This document shows, in pieces, positions 42,814-53,534 of a stretch of DNA of 64,000 nt. The position numbers and the translations under genes are program-made. Position 1 is the stretch's first letter; every line of letters starts with the position of its first letter. The notes under the pieces were generated by a model. That model saw nothing but the letters and a program-made list of their open reading frames with translations, did no database searches and was not told the origin of the DNA. This stretch comes from Azolla caroliniana (Eukaryota > Polypodiophyta), in NCBI GenBank assembly GCA_043228905.1, contig JBHGNT010000012.1, positions 10,726,001 to 10,790,000 of the forward strand, given 5' to 3'.

Positions 42814-42880
42814 TCATAACCTAATGGTAAAGTCTCGACCCGTGTAACAAAAGGTTATGGGTTCGAGTCTAGTTATGACA
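42814..42880 (+). repeat. tRNA-like segment at the end of J LTR
   Basis: TCATAAC at the 5' side can pair with GTTATGA at the LTR end. Between them are AATGGTAAAG (D-arm like) and GGTTATGGGTTCGAGTC (T-arm/B-box like). The LTR terminus CA falls where a tRNA would end. It is repeated at 48103-48169. Confidence 0.6.
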
Positions 42881-45800
42881 CTATCCCCCCTTTAAAACGA
42901 CGAGTTTCACGAGTCGTTTTGGATTGAGGACCCGGTTTCTCGGGATATCGTCGATGGAAGTCTTCTAGAAGAGCATGAGCATTGGTCACATTCTCGATCG
43001 GTTCCCAAGTACGCTCGCTGGGACTATATCCTAGCCAATCGACTAGATAGTAGAGCTTGTTGCGAACAATTTTGGAATCGAGGATGGCAGCGACCTCATA
43101 CTCAGGTCCATCTTCGAGCTCGATAGGAGGTGGAGGTTGTATAGTACGTCCTGGGATAGTGCTCTCGTGATAGGGTTCGAGGAGAGAACTATGAAACACC
43201 GGGTGTATCCGAAGTTGCGGAGGTAGCTCGAGACGAAAAGCGACATCATTAATCTTCCCGATAATACGGAAAGGACCTAATCGTCGATAATCCAACTTCT
43301 CACATGGGCGAGTAGTCTTGATGTGTCGTCGTAGCAGCCACACCCGATCTCCAATGTTAAAACTGGATGGAAGTCGATGACGATCTGCGTAGTCCTTGTG
43401 TGATTGTTGAGCTTGCTGGAGTTGAGTAGATAAATCCGCTTGTATCTTGCGTAACCGCTCCAAACGATCCTCCGCGCAAGGATTTGTGGACACTTCTGGG
43501 GTTTCAAGGACACACCACCGGGGATGATATCCCGTATAAGCGTAGAATGGCGTGACTTTAGTCGATGCGTGGATAGCGTTATTATAGGCAAATTCGGCGA
43601 ACTGAAGAATATCTGCCCAGTCATTCTGATGATAGTTGAGAAAGCACCGCAGATACTGCTCCAGTGTTTGATTTGTTCGTTCGGCTTGACCGTCGGTTTG
43701 TGGGTGGTAGCCGGAGGAGAGGTTACAAGTGACCTTCAGCATTTTAAAAAGGTGCTTCCAGAATTTTGACACAAACTGGGGTCCACGATCGCTGATGATA
43801 TTATCAGGGAGTCCATGATGCCGACATACTTCCCGCATGACAATTTCGGCGGTGTCTTCACTAGATATTTCTTTAGTACATGGTAAGAAATGAGCCATCT
43901 TCGTATATCGATCCACCACTGTGAGAATCGCACTGAATCCCTTAGAGACTGGAAGATCTGTAATGAAGTCAAGAGCAATGGATTGCCATGGCTTGCTTGG
44001 AATTGGTAATGGTTCTAATAAACCATATGGATGATGTCTTGGCATTTTCGCTCTGCAGCATGTATCGCAAGTCCGAACAAAATCTTCGACAAATTGTCGC
44101 ATACGGGGCCACCAGAATGATCGTTGTACTAAATCTAATGTTTTAGTACTACCAAAATGTCCTGCTGTATATGTGTCATGGCAGTTTTGTACTACTCGAA
44201 GGCGGCAAGAACCATTAGGAACATACAAAAGTTCTTTAAAGAAGAGTAATCCATCACAGTATTTGAATTGCCGATAATCCGTACCTGGTGATTGTGATTG
44301 TGAACATGACGCTCGAGAGGGGTCAATTTGTGCTAGTATAGCTTGGGCGAAAGCGTCAGTCTTCAAGTCCTCACGTATAGTATTGGTAATGTCGGAATCC
44401 ACGGGCATGTCAAAGATCTGTGCTGCTTGCAGTCGTGCCGGACCCAAGATTACTTGCTTCTGGTTATCGAAAGCTGGCTCACCGGGACGTGGTGTTAGAT
44501 ACGAACGTCGTGATAATGCATCTGCCTTCCCTTGGTGCTTCCCCGGACGATATGTAATTTTGAAGTCGAAGCGTGTGAGGAAGTGGGCCCACCGAGCTTG
44601 ACGTCGATTCAGTACACGAGCATCTTGAAAGTAGGCAAGGTTCTTGTGGTCACTGAATACAGTGACCTGATGAGGAGATCCCTCTAGGAAATGCCTCCAT
44701 TGCATAAAAGAATCAACTATTGCTAATAGCTCTTTATCATGAATTTCGTAGTTGATTTCGGCGGCGTCAAACTTACGGGAGTGGAAAGCCACAGGATGTA
44801 GCTTCTCGTCGTTACCCTGTTGTGACAGAATGCTCCCCAATGCGAAATCCGATGCATCAGCTTCGATAATGAATGGTTTTTCCGGATCCACATGACCTAA
44901 AATTGGAGCTGATGTAAACGCCTTCTTAAGACTCTCGAAAGCCATGTCCGTCTCTTTAGACCAAATGAATGATTGTCCCTTCCTGGTGAGCTGTGTGAGA
45001 GGCAGCACAATTTTTGAGTAATTTTGTATGAACTTCCGGTAGAAATTTGCAAAGCCTAGGAAGCATTGCACATCCCGCACCGAACGCGGAGTGTGCCATT
45101 CTATCACCGTTTTGACCTTGGCTGGATCCATAGATATGCCTTCTGAGGAGATGACATAGCCGAGAAACTCCACTTGGTTGCACCCGAAACTACATTTCTC
45201 TAACTTTGCATACAGACCATGTTCTCGAAGTCGTTTTAGTACTAATAGTACATGAGAATCATGTTCTTCTTGGGTCTTTGAATAAACCAGTAGATCATCC
45301 AAATAGATGATCAAAAAATCATCCAAGAGATCTCGAAATATATCATTCGCCATGTGCTGGAAGACTGCCGGCGCATTAGTGAGTCCGAACGGCATGACCG
45401 TATACTCGAAGTGCCCATATCTGGTGCGAAACGCGGTCTTCCATTCATCTCCTGGTCGGATCCGTACGAGGTTATAGGCTCCTCGTAAGTCGATCTTCGT
45501 GAAGAACCTGGCACCGTTGATCCGTTCTAAAAGACTTGAGATAAGGGGAAGAGCATACCTATTTCTTACTGTGACCTTATTCAAGCCACGGTAATCTACA
45601 ACGAGTCGAAGCGAGCCATCTTTTTTCTTGACGAAGAAAATGGGTGCGCCGGCTGGAGATTTCGAATGCCGAATGAAACCGTTCTCCAAATTCTCCTCTA
45701 TATAGGCTCGAAGGACTTCTAGCTCGGTTGGTGACAAATTGTAGATCGGCCCCCATGGCGGCTCTTTTCCCGGTTGTAAGTCGATGGCGCAGTCGTACGG

Positions 45801-46469
45801 CCGATGATGAGGAAGTGTGTTGGCTTGTACTTTATCGAACACATCAGCATACTGACGATACTTCTCGGGAAGTTGAACGGTGGACTCCTCTTTGGTGGTG
45901 CTGGAGGGTTGTACTGATATTGCAAAGAGAAACATTTCCTCCTTGCGCCCTTCCTCACGCAACTGGCGTAGCGAAATGGTTGCAACCTTCTGGGTAGATC
46001 CTTGGGTTTGTCGCAACCGGATTTCCCTTGTCCTCCAATCTATGTCTGGGTCATGTAACTCGAACCATGGTAATCCTAAAACTATGGGATGTTCTGGAAT
46101 ACTAATAATATTAAATGATACTACACATGTTAAGTTATCTAGGACAATATTAACGGGTTCCGACTCTTCTATGATATTACCAGAAGCAATGGGACGACCA
46201 TCAATGACTACTACTGAGGCTGGACATGGGAGCTTTCTGAGAGATATCTGATGAGCTCGGGCAAAATTCCTATCCATGAAGCAAGAATTAGCTCCGGAAT
46301 CTAGAAGGGCTAAGGTATGTACTGGAGGGGTACTTTTAGTACTAACTGCTACTTGGACTACGAACACATCACTAACTTGCTTAGAGGGAATGGAACCACT
46401 AATGGGCTGCACAGATCTAGGGCTGTCCAACCAAACGGCTCCTATTTTGGCTGGACTTAGTCGTTTAAC
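42873..46469 (-). CDS. Pol of chromovirus J: PR-RT-RNase H-INT-chromodomain
   Basis: An intact frame of about 1,190 residues with no ATG near its start, entered by -1 frameshift at 46469-46463. Protease LLDSGANSCFMD; RT FVKKKDGSLRLVVDYRGLNK and YLDDLLVYS; RNase H FIIEADASDFALGSILSQ; integrase zinc finger (HDTYTAGHFGSTKT...CDTCCRAK) and core (ALDFITDLPVSKG, SDRGPQFVSKFW, TDGQAERTNQTLEQ); chromodomain EYEVAAILDSKIV, YYLVDWLGYSPSERTWEP. The stop lies eight bases inside the 3' LTR, and the polypurine tract TTTAAAGGGGGGATAG is coding. With near-identical LTRs, J is a candidate active element. Confidence 0.96.
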   Translation of the reverse strand, partial: VKRLSPAKIGAVWLDSPRSVQPISGSIPSKQVSDVFVVQVAVSTKSTPPVHTLALLDSGANSCFMDRNFARAHQISLRKLPCPASVVVIDGRPIASGNIIEESEPVNIVLDNLTCVVSFNIISIPEHPIVLGLPWFELHDPDIDWRTREIRLRQTQGSTQKVATISLRQLREEGRKEEMFLFAISVQPSSTTKEESTVQLPEKYRQYADVFDKVQANTLPHHRPYDCAIDLQPGKEPPWGPIYNLSPTELEVLRAYIEENLENGFIRHSKSPAGAPIFFVKKKDGSLRLVVDYRGLNKVTVRNRYALPLISSLLERINGARFFTKIDLRGAYNLVRIRPGDEWKTAFRTRYGHFEYTVMPFGLTNAPAVFQHMANDIFRDLLDDFLIIYLDDLLVYSKTQEEHDSHVLLVLKRLREHGLYAKLEKCSFGCNQVEFLGYVISSEGISMDPAKVKTVIEWHTPRSVRDVQCFLGFANFYRKFIQNYSKIVLPLTQLTRKGQSFIWSKETDMAFESLKKAFTSAPILGHVDPEKPFIIEADASDFALGSILSQQGNDEKLHPVAFHSRKFDAAEINYEIHDKELLAIVDSFMQWRHFLEGSPHQVTVFSDHKNLAYFQDARVLNRRQARWAHFLTRFDFKITYRPGKHQGKADALSRRSYLTPRPGEPAFDNQKQVILGPARLQAAQIFDMPVDSDITNTIREDLKTDAFAQAILAQIDPSRASCSQSQSPGTDYRQFKYCDGLLFFKELLYVPNGSCRLRVVQNCHDTYTAGHFGSTKTLDLVQRSFWWPRMRQFVEDFVRTCDTCCRAKMPRHHPYGLLEPLPIPSKPWQSIALDFITDLPVSKGFSAILTVVDRYTKMAHFLPCTKEISSEDTAEIVMREVCRHHGLPDNIISDRGPQFVSKFWKHLFKMLKVTCNLSSGYHPQTDGQAERTNQTLEQYLRCFLNYHQNDWADILQFAEFAYNNAIHASTKVTPFYAYTGYHPRWCVLETPEVSTNPCAEDRLERLRKIQADLSTQLQQAQQSHKDYADRHRLPSSFNIGDRVWLLRRHIKTTRPCEKLDYRRLGPFRIIGKINDVAFRLELPPQLRIHPVFHSSLLEPYHESTIPGRTIQPPPPIELEDGPEYEVAAILDSKIVRNKLYYLVDWLGYSPSERTWEPIENVTNAHALLEDFHRRYPEKPGPQSKTTRETRRFKGGIVS
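46424..46469 (-). promoter_or_regulatory. -1 frameshift signal, gag-pol of J
   Basis: GTTAAAC (46469-46463), a five-base spacer GACTA, then a hairpin with arms GTCC/GGAC and CCAAA/TTTGG. The same design and heptamer as in K, although flanking codons differ. Confidence 0.72.
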
Positions 46470-47626
46470 TCTTCTTCTAATTGGCTAAGGACATCAAATT
46501 TGTTTGCGAGATTCGGACTATTAGTACTATTAGGACTATTATGACTATGAGGATTATCAGAGATTCCTACTGACATAGACTCGGGTTTAGTATAGTCAGA
46601 ACTAACAATGACTTGGTTTACCTGCCTTCTTGGTCTATGGGGACAGTTTATCGCGATATGCCCTGGTCCACCGCAATAAAGGCATAATCGGTTTGTTCGG
46701 CGTCGTTGCTTTTCCTCCTCCGATAGCGGCCCACGACGACGTGTAGTGTCAATTTCCATTGGAGTTGGAGTACTTACTGGAGGCGCATTATGTGACTCCC
46801 TTTGAAAAGGTTTCGCTACCACTGAGGCATAGGTAGGCTCGGATCTTGCCCTCGGCATCTGAAATTGTCGTTCCGAACGTCGCTCGAAGAGGCGGTTGTC
46901 ACATCTGACCGCTCGACTGATTGCTTCTGTTAATGATTTTGGCTCTTCAGGGAAAGTCAAGAGTAAATCCTTGACATCGTTGCGTAGACCATAGCGGAAC
47001 TGCTCCATCAATGCTTGATCATCCCAGGGGATATCGGCGGCGAGTAGGCGGAAATCTGCAGCATATGCGGAGGCTGGACGGTCACCTTGGCGTAATCGCC
47101 GGATTTTGTTGATTGCAGTCCTTATGCTGTCAGTATCTCCAAAACATGCTTTAAACTCACTTATGAATTCTTCAAAATTATTTAGTACTGGAGATTCCTT
47201 TTCTAGTAGCGGAGCGAACCATGCTAATGCTGAGCCATTTAACAACGTGCCTACTAAACCCACTCGTGATGCATCGGTGGGATATCGGGACGGATGCATT
47301 TGAATAACTAACCGTACCTGGTTAAGAAACCCTCTAAACTGCGATCGCGTTCCATCGAACTTCGTGGGAAGGCCAATCTTGGGTTCTTTATGAATCCCTT
47401 GTGCTCCGTGCCCTTGTTGTTGCATTGCTACGATGGTTGCTTCGAGTTGTTGCACGCGTAACGCAAGTTCCCCATGCTGTTGTTGCGTTTGCTGCTTTTC
47501 TAAGGAAATTTGCTGAAGATCCCCCAACAAGCGTTGATTTTCTTGTTCCAAAGCATGAAACTTCTCTTTCAAGCATTGAAATTCCGAGAAAACAGATTGA
47601 TACTCTTCAGCGCTAACGGTGGCCAT
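46457..47626 (-). CDS. Gag of chromovirus J
   Basis: An intact 389-residue Gag, ATG at 47626-47624. Coiled coil (residues about 15-75, QENQRLLGDLQQ, Gln-rich), Gag domain (KFDGTRSQFRGFLNQVRLVI, ALAWFAPLLEKESPV, INKIRRLRQGDRPASAYAAD) and zinc knuckle CLYCGGPGHIAINCPHRP near residue 328. About 88 bases separate the ATG from the 5' LTR. Confidence 0.94.
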   Translation of the reverse strand: MATVSAEEYQSVFSEFQCLKEKFHALEQENQRLLGDLQQISLEKQQTQQQHGELALRVQQLEATIVAMQQQGHGAQGIHKEPKIGLPTKFDGTRSQFRGFLNQVRLVIQMHPSRYPTDASRVGLVGTLLNGSALAWFAPLLEKESPVLNNFEEFISEFKACFGDTDSIRTAINKIRRLRQGDRPASAYAADFRLLAADIPWDDQALMEQFRYGLRNDVKDLLLTFPEEPKSLTEAISRAVRCDNRLFERRSERQFQMPRARSEPTYASVVAKPFQRESHNAPPVSTPTPMEIDTTRRRGPLSEEEKQRRRTNRLCLYCGGPGHIAINCPHRPRRQVNQVIVSSDYTKPESMSVGISDNPHSHNSPNSTNSPNLANKFDVLSQLEEELND

Positions 47627-47699
47627 GGGATGAAGGAAAAGGGAAATAAGAGACTAGTAGGAAAGGAGAGAGACAGAAGGAAGAGGGAGACTAGTAGGG

Positions 47700-47714
47700 C
47701 AAATCGGTTCAAAC
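47700..47714 (-). promoter_or_regulatory. Self-priming site of chromovirus J
   Basis: Minus strand GTTTGAACCGATTTG directly follows the 5' LTR. Bases 3-15 are complementary to CAAATCGGTTCAA in R. K has the matching change in both partners (ATTC in place of AATC). Confidence 0.72.
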
Positions 47715-48169
47715 TGTCAGGAACTCTATTAAGGCAGAGAAGGAATTAGTACTAAAAGAAGGATTAGTACTATTGTTGGGGAATAGTACTAAGACAGAGA
47801 AGGATTAGTACTATGAGAGGTGTCGAACTTTGAGAGAAGGAATGAGTGAGTGAGAGAGAGAGAGAGAGAGAGAGAATGATGATGCGAAAGATATATGTAT
47901 TATATGACGGAAGATATACAACAGTAGTTAGAAGGCTTAAGACTGGCGTTGAACCGATTTGGTTCGAACTAATGCCTTGCGCCTCCTTTTATAGTGTCTT
48001 CAGGAATACTCCTGAAGTTTCTAGAATGTTCCAGAGAAATCTGGAATATACATCAATTTCCTAATAAAACCTAAATGAAAATAATATCCTTCAAATTTCA
48101 ACTCATAACCTAATGGTAAAGTCTCGACCCGTGTAACAAAAGGTTATGGGTTCGAGTCTAGTTATGACA
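47715..48169 (-). repeat. 5' LTR of chromovirus J
   Basis: 455-bp copy of 42424-42880, followed by CCTTG. It contains the promoter: heat-shock array 48014-48036, TATA box near 47987, transcript-start motif near 47950 and tRNA-like end 48103-48169. Confidence 0.95.
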
Positions 48170-48977
48170 CCTTGGAGGCCAACAGTTGTTGCCGTTTCGA
48201 AGCAGGTTTCGAGGTGCCGTCCGTTGCTCTTCCCCGCTTCTTGGTTTGGATGGGCTCGACCGGTGGCGCCAACAGGGTGAGCCATTGTGTCACCGCATGC
48301 CATATTTTCCGGCCTTCCTTTCCGTCCTTTCCCCTTACTATATCAATGGCCGTACACAGCCCGTCGGCGATCAGCACCGGCCAATCTACCTTGACCCCTT
48401 TGTACGTTGCGATGATCAAGCCTGCTCGGTTCTGAGGCATGACGGGGGGTCGAGGGTACACGTGGCCGAACTCGTGGAGCACACGGGAAATTTCCCAGAA
48501 TAGCGTATCTTCGCCGCCCTGTGTCCTATAGCCCTTGCTGGCTAGAGAGTACTCACTGAAATATTTGATGAGTTGCTCGGGGGTAGGATTGTCGATCGTG
48601 TAGATACCTCCCTCCGGAAGGCCTATTAACGCACGGATCGCCTCCTCTGTGATCACCTCCGTGTCGATTTCTTTTATAATCTTCTCCGCCTCCTTTTGTG
48701 GCGTCGCCTCCATGATCGTTAGGAAACCCTCTAGACCATGCTGTTGTAACCATTTCTTGGCGGCTTCAGACAGCGTTTGGCAGTCCATCTCTCCGTCGAG
48801 GTCGAAGAGCGTTGGAGAGGTGTGATGGTGGGGAGAATGTGAGAGAGAAAGTTCTGAGGGAGGGGGTTCTCTGTGTGCGAGCTCTCTACGATTTATCTTC
48901 ATGCGTCGCTCTGCGTCTGTTCTCCTTGGTTCGCGATAGGAGAAGGTCTCAATGCGTGGGGGTTTTTCTCTCTGCAT
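48170..48977 (-). pseudogene. Gypsy C aORF, proximal part
   Basis: ATG at 48977 (MQREKPPRIETFSYREPRR), then the helical domain seen in A (LSEAAKKWLQQHGLEGFL, AIRALIGLPEGGIYTI, YFSEYSLASKGYRT), then VDWPVLIADGLCTAIDIV and a basic patch (SKRQQLLAS), where J is inserted. This frame is unbroken, unlike in A, and shows the full N-terminal domain. Confidence 0.78.
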
Positions 48978-49218
48978 CTTGGCGCCTTTTTCGAGCCTCT
49001 GCATGTGCAGGTCGTGTACTATAATAGCATTGCGTGCCATGTGGCGGTGGTTTAATGTCCTATTCATAGCTCCTCGTACCTTTTCGACGTGCCTCTTTAC
49101 TCCTCGTGTGCATGGCCGTTTCCACCACTCCTTTCCATGATTTATTTGATTCGCTCCTTTCTTTTTTCTTTTTTCTTTTTTCTTTTTTTCTTTTTTTTTT
49201 TGAAACTTACTTGTGTGG
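48978..49218. other. Spacer between integrase and aORF of gypsy C
   Basis: About 240 bases with a long T/C-rich run (49156-49200). Same place as 11178-11414 in A. No gene seen. Confidence 0.4.
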
Positions 49219-50019
49219 TTAGTTTTTCTCCGGTCCTTTCGGACCCTTGCCCGAAGCGTGCAACTTCCCGGCCTCTTGACGGTTTGTCGTCGTTCTGCTC
49301 TCCTCGGTTGCCGGCTCATGCTCCTCCTTACTGGCTTGGTGGTAGCCGTCGTCTTCACCGGTTGCCGTTATGGTTGGCCTGCTGGCGTCGGATTCAGTGG
49401 CGGCCCTTCGTTCAAATGGGTTCGTAGACATAGGTCCTTTGTATGGTTTTAATCTAAATCCGTTGACCCATTTGCCCAGCACTTCTCCGGCAAGTGTCCC
49501 CAACTGGTAGGACCCATTGAACTCGCATGTGATCCAGTACGGTCCGGTCCATCTAAATCGTAGTTTACCTGGCATTTTGCCCATCCGGGTCTGAAACACG
49601 AGTACCGGCTTGTCGGTCCCGAACATCTTCTCGTTTCCCTTCCAGTGCCGATCTACAAAAGCTTTCCGTCTCCGTTGTTCCAATTCCAGGTGCATCATGC
49701 TCGCCAGTCGGTGTTCTTCCAGTTCGCACAGAGCCTTTAACCGAATTGCCTCTGATTCCTTTTCGCTCAATCGTTCCCGAATCTGAATCCGTAAGCTTAG
49801 TACCTGGAACTCGACCGACATGACTACCTCCAATCCGAATGCTAACCGGAACGGTGTTGTCCGGATGCTTGTTTTGTACGTTGTCCAGTAAGCCCAGAGC
49901 GCACTGTGCAGCTTTCTGTTCCAATTTGTCCGATTTTCATTCACAATCTTCCAGAGCATATTCTGGAGCGTTTTGTTCGTCGACTCAGCTAACCCATTTG
50001 CTTGCGGATAGTACGGTGT

Positions 50020-50817
50020 TGTAGTGTATTCCACACACTACGTGAAAACCATAAAATAATATATCCGATTTTAGATACATATAAATAAATAAATAAATAA
50101 TAAACCACTGTGTCATGCCCTTCGGCTCCGGATCGTTGCGTGAGTCGGGTGGGAACCGCCGAGGTTTTTGACTAGGAGGAAGAGGAATACAACTTAAGGC
50201 TAGTTATGAATAATAGGAAGAGAAGTAAGATAGCAATCTCGTGAATCCCACGAGTTTAGTGTATTTTAAAAGAATATTTAAATTATAAGAGTAATTTTGA
50301 TGGCAAAATTCGTGAATCCCACGAATATCTTAGATTGATCAATCCTTGTATATTAATCAACAACCTTATACATATTTCTCTCCTCCTTATATAAAGATCG
50401 AAGAGGCTAAGCATGGCTTCATGCTTTTTCACCGAAAGTGTCCATGCACACTAAATGTGCATGTGATGCTTTGTCATTTCCTAAATATAGGGCTCATGCA
50501 CGCTAGATGTGCATGAGTCACTTTTAATGTCACGTGTAAATAAAATATTCACACTCTAAAGAATACACGATTTTTACCTTTTAATAAAGGTATGTGTAAA
50601 TAAAGGTCTTATACGTATTAAATCTATATTTAAAACACTAAAGATAAGTTATTACAATGGTAAAGTTGGGGTTTATCTATGTGGAGGTGCATGGTTTGAA
50701 TCCTGCCCTATGCACGTGATGAATTCTTTTTGATATATTATTTATTTATTTATATGTATCTAAAATCGGATATATTATTTTATGGTTTTCACGTAGTGTG
50801 CAGAATACACTACGACA
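50020..50817. mobile_element. N: 798-bp TIR element in gypsy C integrase
   Basis: About 85-bp terminal inverted repeats (CACACTACGTGAAAACC, ATATATCCGATTTTAGATAC) with a few mismatches, starting TGTAGTG and ending CTACGACA. ACGGTGT flanks both sides (50013-50019, 50818-50824). The empty site in A (GATAATAGGGAGTGCTCC) confirms the borders. No ORF; it holds a tRNA-like segment. It is a non-autonomous, MITE-like element; a 7- to 9-bp duplication would suggest hAT or Mutator, unproven. Confidence 0.8.
50649..50715 (+). repeat. tRNA-like segment inside N
   Basis: TTATTACAATGGTAAAGTT and GCATGGTTTGAATCCTGCC resemble A- and B-box regions. The 5' part is nearly identical to that in the K LTR (minus 21987-21923). 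No full cloverleaf. Confidence 0.5.
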
Positions 50818-51625
50818 ACGGTGTCCTTCATTTATGTACTACCGCATAGAACGTCGTCAAAATTTCTACCACCTGCCCAAGAAAGTGCCCTCCTTGGTCG
50901 CTTATCAACTCTATGGGGCATCCGTACCGGCACCAAATGCATTCGTATAAGAATTTCGCCGTTGACACCGCGGTGTTGTCTCGTAGGGCTTTCGCTTCCA
51001 CCCACTTAGTGCAGTAATCCGTCACGACGATCACGTACCGGTTGCCGGTTCTCATTGCCGGTGGTTTAAATGGCCCGACGAAATCCAGCCCCCATTTCTG
51101 GAATGGTTCTAGTGGTAGGACTGGCTGGTGTGGCATCCGAGCTTGTTCCATTGGCTGACCCATTCGTTGGCATAGATCCCACTCCTTTGCATACCGGACT
51201 GCATCTTTCAATGTGGTCGGCCACCATAGGCCACTTTGCCATACTTTCCTTGCCGTCGCATCTCCGGCATAATGGCCTCCGGCGACTCCGCAGTGTGCCT
51301 CCCGTAGTATTACCTCCTTCTCGTCGCTGCGCACCGCTCGTCGCCAGATACCGTCCGCACCTTTGTTGTATAGCATGTCCTGTAATAAACAGAAGTGTCG
51401 GCTCTGTACCGCAAGGCGTTTTCTCTCATCCCGGTTCATCTCCTCCAGAGGCAATCCGGTACTCAGAAACTGATGCATATTAGTTAGCCACTTATCTTCT
51501 TGTGCCACCGTTTCATCTGTTGCCGTTTCCGTGGTGACTCGAAAAAGCTCTGCATCCGGAAACTCGTCCGGTACTCCGTCACCTGTCTCCCTGGAATCTA
51601 ATCGGCTTAGATAATCTGCTACCAC

Positions 51626-53004
51626 ATGCTGTATGCCGGGTCGGTGGAATATCTCGAATTAGAACTCTTGCAACAACAAAGTCCACCGGGCCAACTTACT
51701 GGTAAGTGACGCTTTGGATACTAGGTAGAGGAGTGCCGAATGATCTACATGGAAGGAGAACTTTCTTCCCAATAAATAATGCCTGAATTTGGTTACACTG
51801 TAGATCATTCCTAAAGCTTCCCTTTCCGTGGTAGAATAATTTCGTTCCGCTTGGGATAGCTTCCGGCTGGCATAGTACACTGGCCGGTACCACCTTGGCT
51901 CGGTAAGCTGCATGAGCGTGCTACCGATTGCGATATCGGAAGCGTCCACGAACACATGAAACTCTTTACTCCAATCCGGAGGCTGCACTATCGGTGCTTG
52001 TGACAATAACAACTTTAGTGCCCGGTACGCCTTGTCTTCGATGTCAGTCCATTGGAACGGTGTTCGATGTACTACCGCATGTAGAGGTGTAGCCAGGTCC
52101 GCCAAATATCGGAGCATACGACTATGCCAGCGGATTTGTCCTAGGAAACGGCTCAATGCCGGTGCTTCCCGAATTGCTTTCACTTTGTCCGGATCTACGA
52201 CAATGCCTTCCTTGCTCACTATATGCCCTAGTAGCGTTCCGCTGGACACTCCAAATACACACTTTGCCGGGTTCAGGCTTAGCCAGTACGCCCTGCACTT
52301 CTCTAGACCTAGTCTGAGATGCTGCAAATGATCTTCTTCTCTGCTATAGACAGCGAAGTCGTCAAGGAACACCTGCATAAAAGCCGGTATGTATTCGCCA
52401 AAGATCTCCATGATGATCCGTTGGAATGTTGTTGGTGCCATTTTCAACCCGAACATCATCACCACCGCAACAAACACTCCCCATTCGGTGATGAAAGCTG
52501 TTTTCTCTTGATCTTCAGGGTGCATCCGGATCTGATTATACCCACTCAATCCGTCTAAGAAACTGTAGACTTCATGGCCGGCGACGGCATCCAAAACTCC
52601 ATCCATACATGGAAGTGGAAATGCATCCGTTACCGTTGACGCATTGAGCTTCCGGTAGTCGACACAAACTCTAATTTTGCCATTCTTTTTCGGTACGATT
52701 ACGATCGGGCTCAGCCATGTAGATTTCTTCATGGGACGGATGAAGCCAACCCTTAGTAATTTGTCGATCTCCTTCTTGACTTTGGCGGCGTAGTTTGGGT
52801 TCATCCGGTACCGACGTTGTGCTACCGGCTTGGCGTCTTTGCTCAGATGTATCTGGTGCTGATACAACTGAGGATTCAGGCCTCTCATATCCTCGTACGA
52901 CCAAGCAAAGACGTCGCGAAACTCGTTGAGGAGTGTAATTATCGCCGTTTTGTTCTCTGCATTCATTTCTTTGGCGATGTGCACCGGTTTTACCTCCTCC
53001 TCCG
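51626..53004 (-). pseudogene. Reverse transcriptase and RNase H of gypsy C
   Basis: RT: KKEIDKLLRVGFIRPM, VIVPKKNGKIRVCVDYRKLN, LDGLSGYNQIRMHPED and VFLDDFAVYS with both catalytic Asp residues present. Thumb ALSRFLGQIRWHSRMLRY; RNase H FHVFVDASDIAIGSTL, AERNYSTTEREALGMIY, FHVDHSALLYLVSKA. A stop near 51660 separates the RNase H end. At 53004 element TR begins; the frame running on into the TR LTR is accidental. Confidence 0.9.
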
Positions 53005-53534
53005 TGTTGTAGGTTTTAGAGTTAGGGTTAGGGTTAAGGATGATGATGGTTAACGATGACGAAGATAGACATGGTGAAATAGCAAAGATGATGAAGAGTA
53101 TGATGGTGAGAGAGATCATATAGAGAACAAGACAAGCATTAAGAAGCATTGCGGGGTGGGGGGTGGTGCCTAGAATGGCTCCACCCCCCTCCCAAGGGGG
53201 TTCAACGTTAAGGGGAGGGAAGAGAGAGAGAGAGAGATGAAAAGAGAGATAGATAGAGAGAAATGATTCCTTCATATTTCATTCATTCCCCATAAGGGGT
53301 TAAATAGTACAAGAGGGGGTAGATACATAGGGGTGTAAGCCCCCTTGAGCATTCATACTAGACACTCACTCACACCTCCTCGTATCCATCCACATGCACA
53401 CACGTGTGCATGTGTTCACATACGTATAGACTCACAATTACATTTATGTCCCCTACACATACACAACAACATCATGATAACATTCGACCCTCGCTCATCA
53501 CACTGACACTCCGTACATCTCGTACGGGATAACA
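53005..53534 (-). repeat. 3' LTR of element TR
   Basis: 530 bp, TGTTGTAGGTTTTAG...CGGGATAACA. It is identical by eye to 55742-56271 except one base near the end. It contains GTTAGGGTTAGGG telomere-like units. Flanks CTCCG (left) and CTCTG (right) are a target duplication with one C/T change. Confidence 0.93.

Larger units (their letters stand above)
42424..42880 (-). repeat. 3' LTR of chromovirus J
   Basis: 457 bp, TGTCAGGAACTC...GTTATGACA, flanked by CCTTG (42419-42423 and 48170-48174). It differs from the 5' copy only by a (GA)n length change and one base by eye, so J is very young. TATAAAAGG (minus) lies at about 42698-42706. Confidence 0.95.
49219..51625 (-). pseudogene. Integrase of gypsy C, split by element N
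   Basis: 51625-50828 carries the RNase H end, the zinc finger (REAHCGVAGGHYAGDATARK, CQRMGQPMEQ) and the core start (KWGLDFVGPF, TDYCTKWVEAKAL, LISDQGGHFLGQVVEIL). Element N then interrupts. 50019-49219 resumes at YYPQANGLAESTNKTLQNML and the C-terminal part (KAFVDRHWKGNEKMF, LRFRWTGPYWIT, LKPYKGPM). Apart from N the frame is open, so the integrase was intact when N entered. Confidence 0.9.

Noticed and set aside
42814-42880. A functional tRNA gene
   Set aside because: A- and B-box-like parts are present but stems are incomplete and no normal anticodon arm is formed; the copies lie at LTR ends.
51659-53275. A 538-codon frame on the minus strand
   Set aside because: It is an accidental join of the TR LTR (hydrophobic start) to the gypsy C reverse transcriptase across an insertion border.
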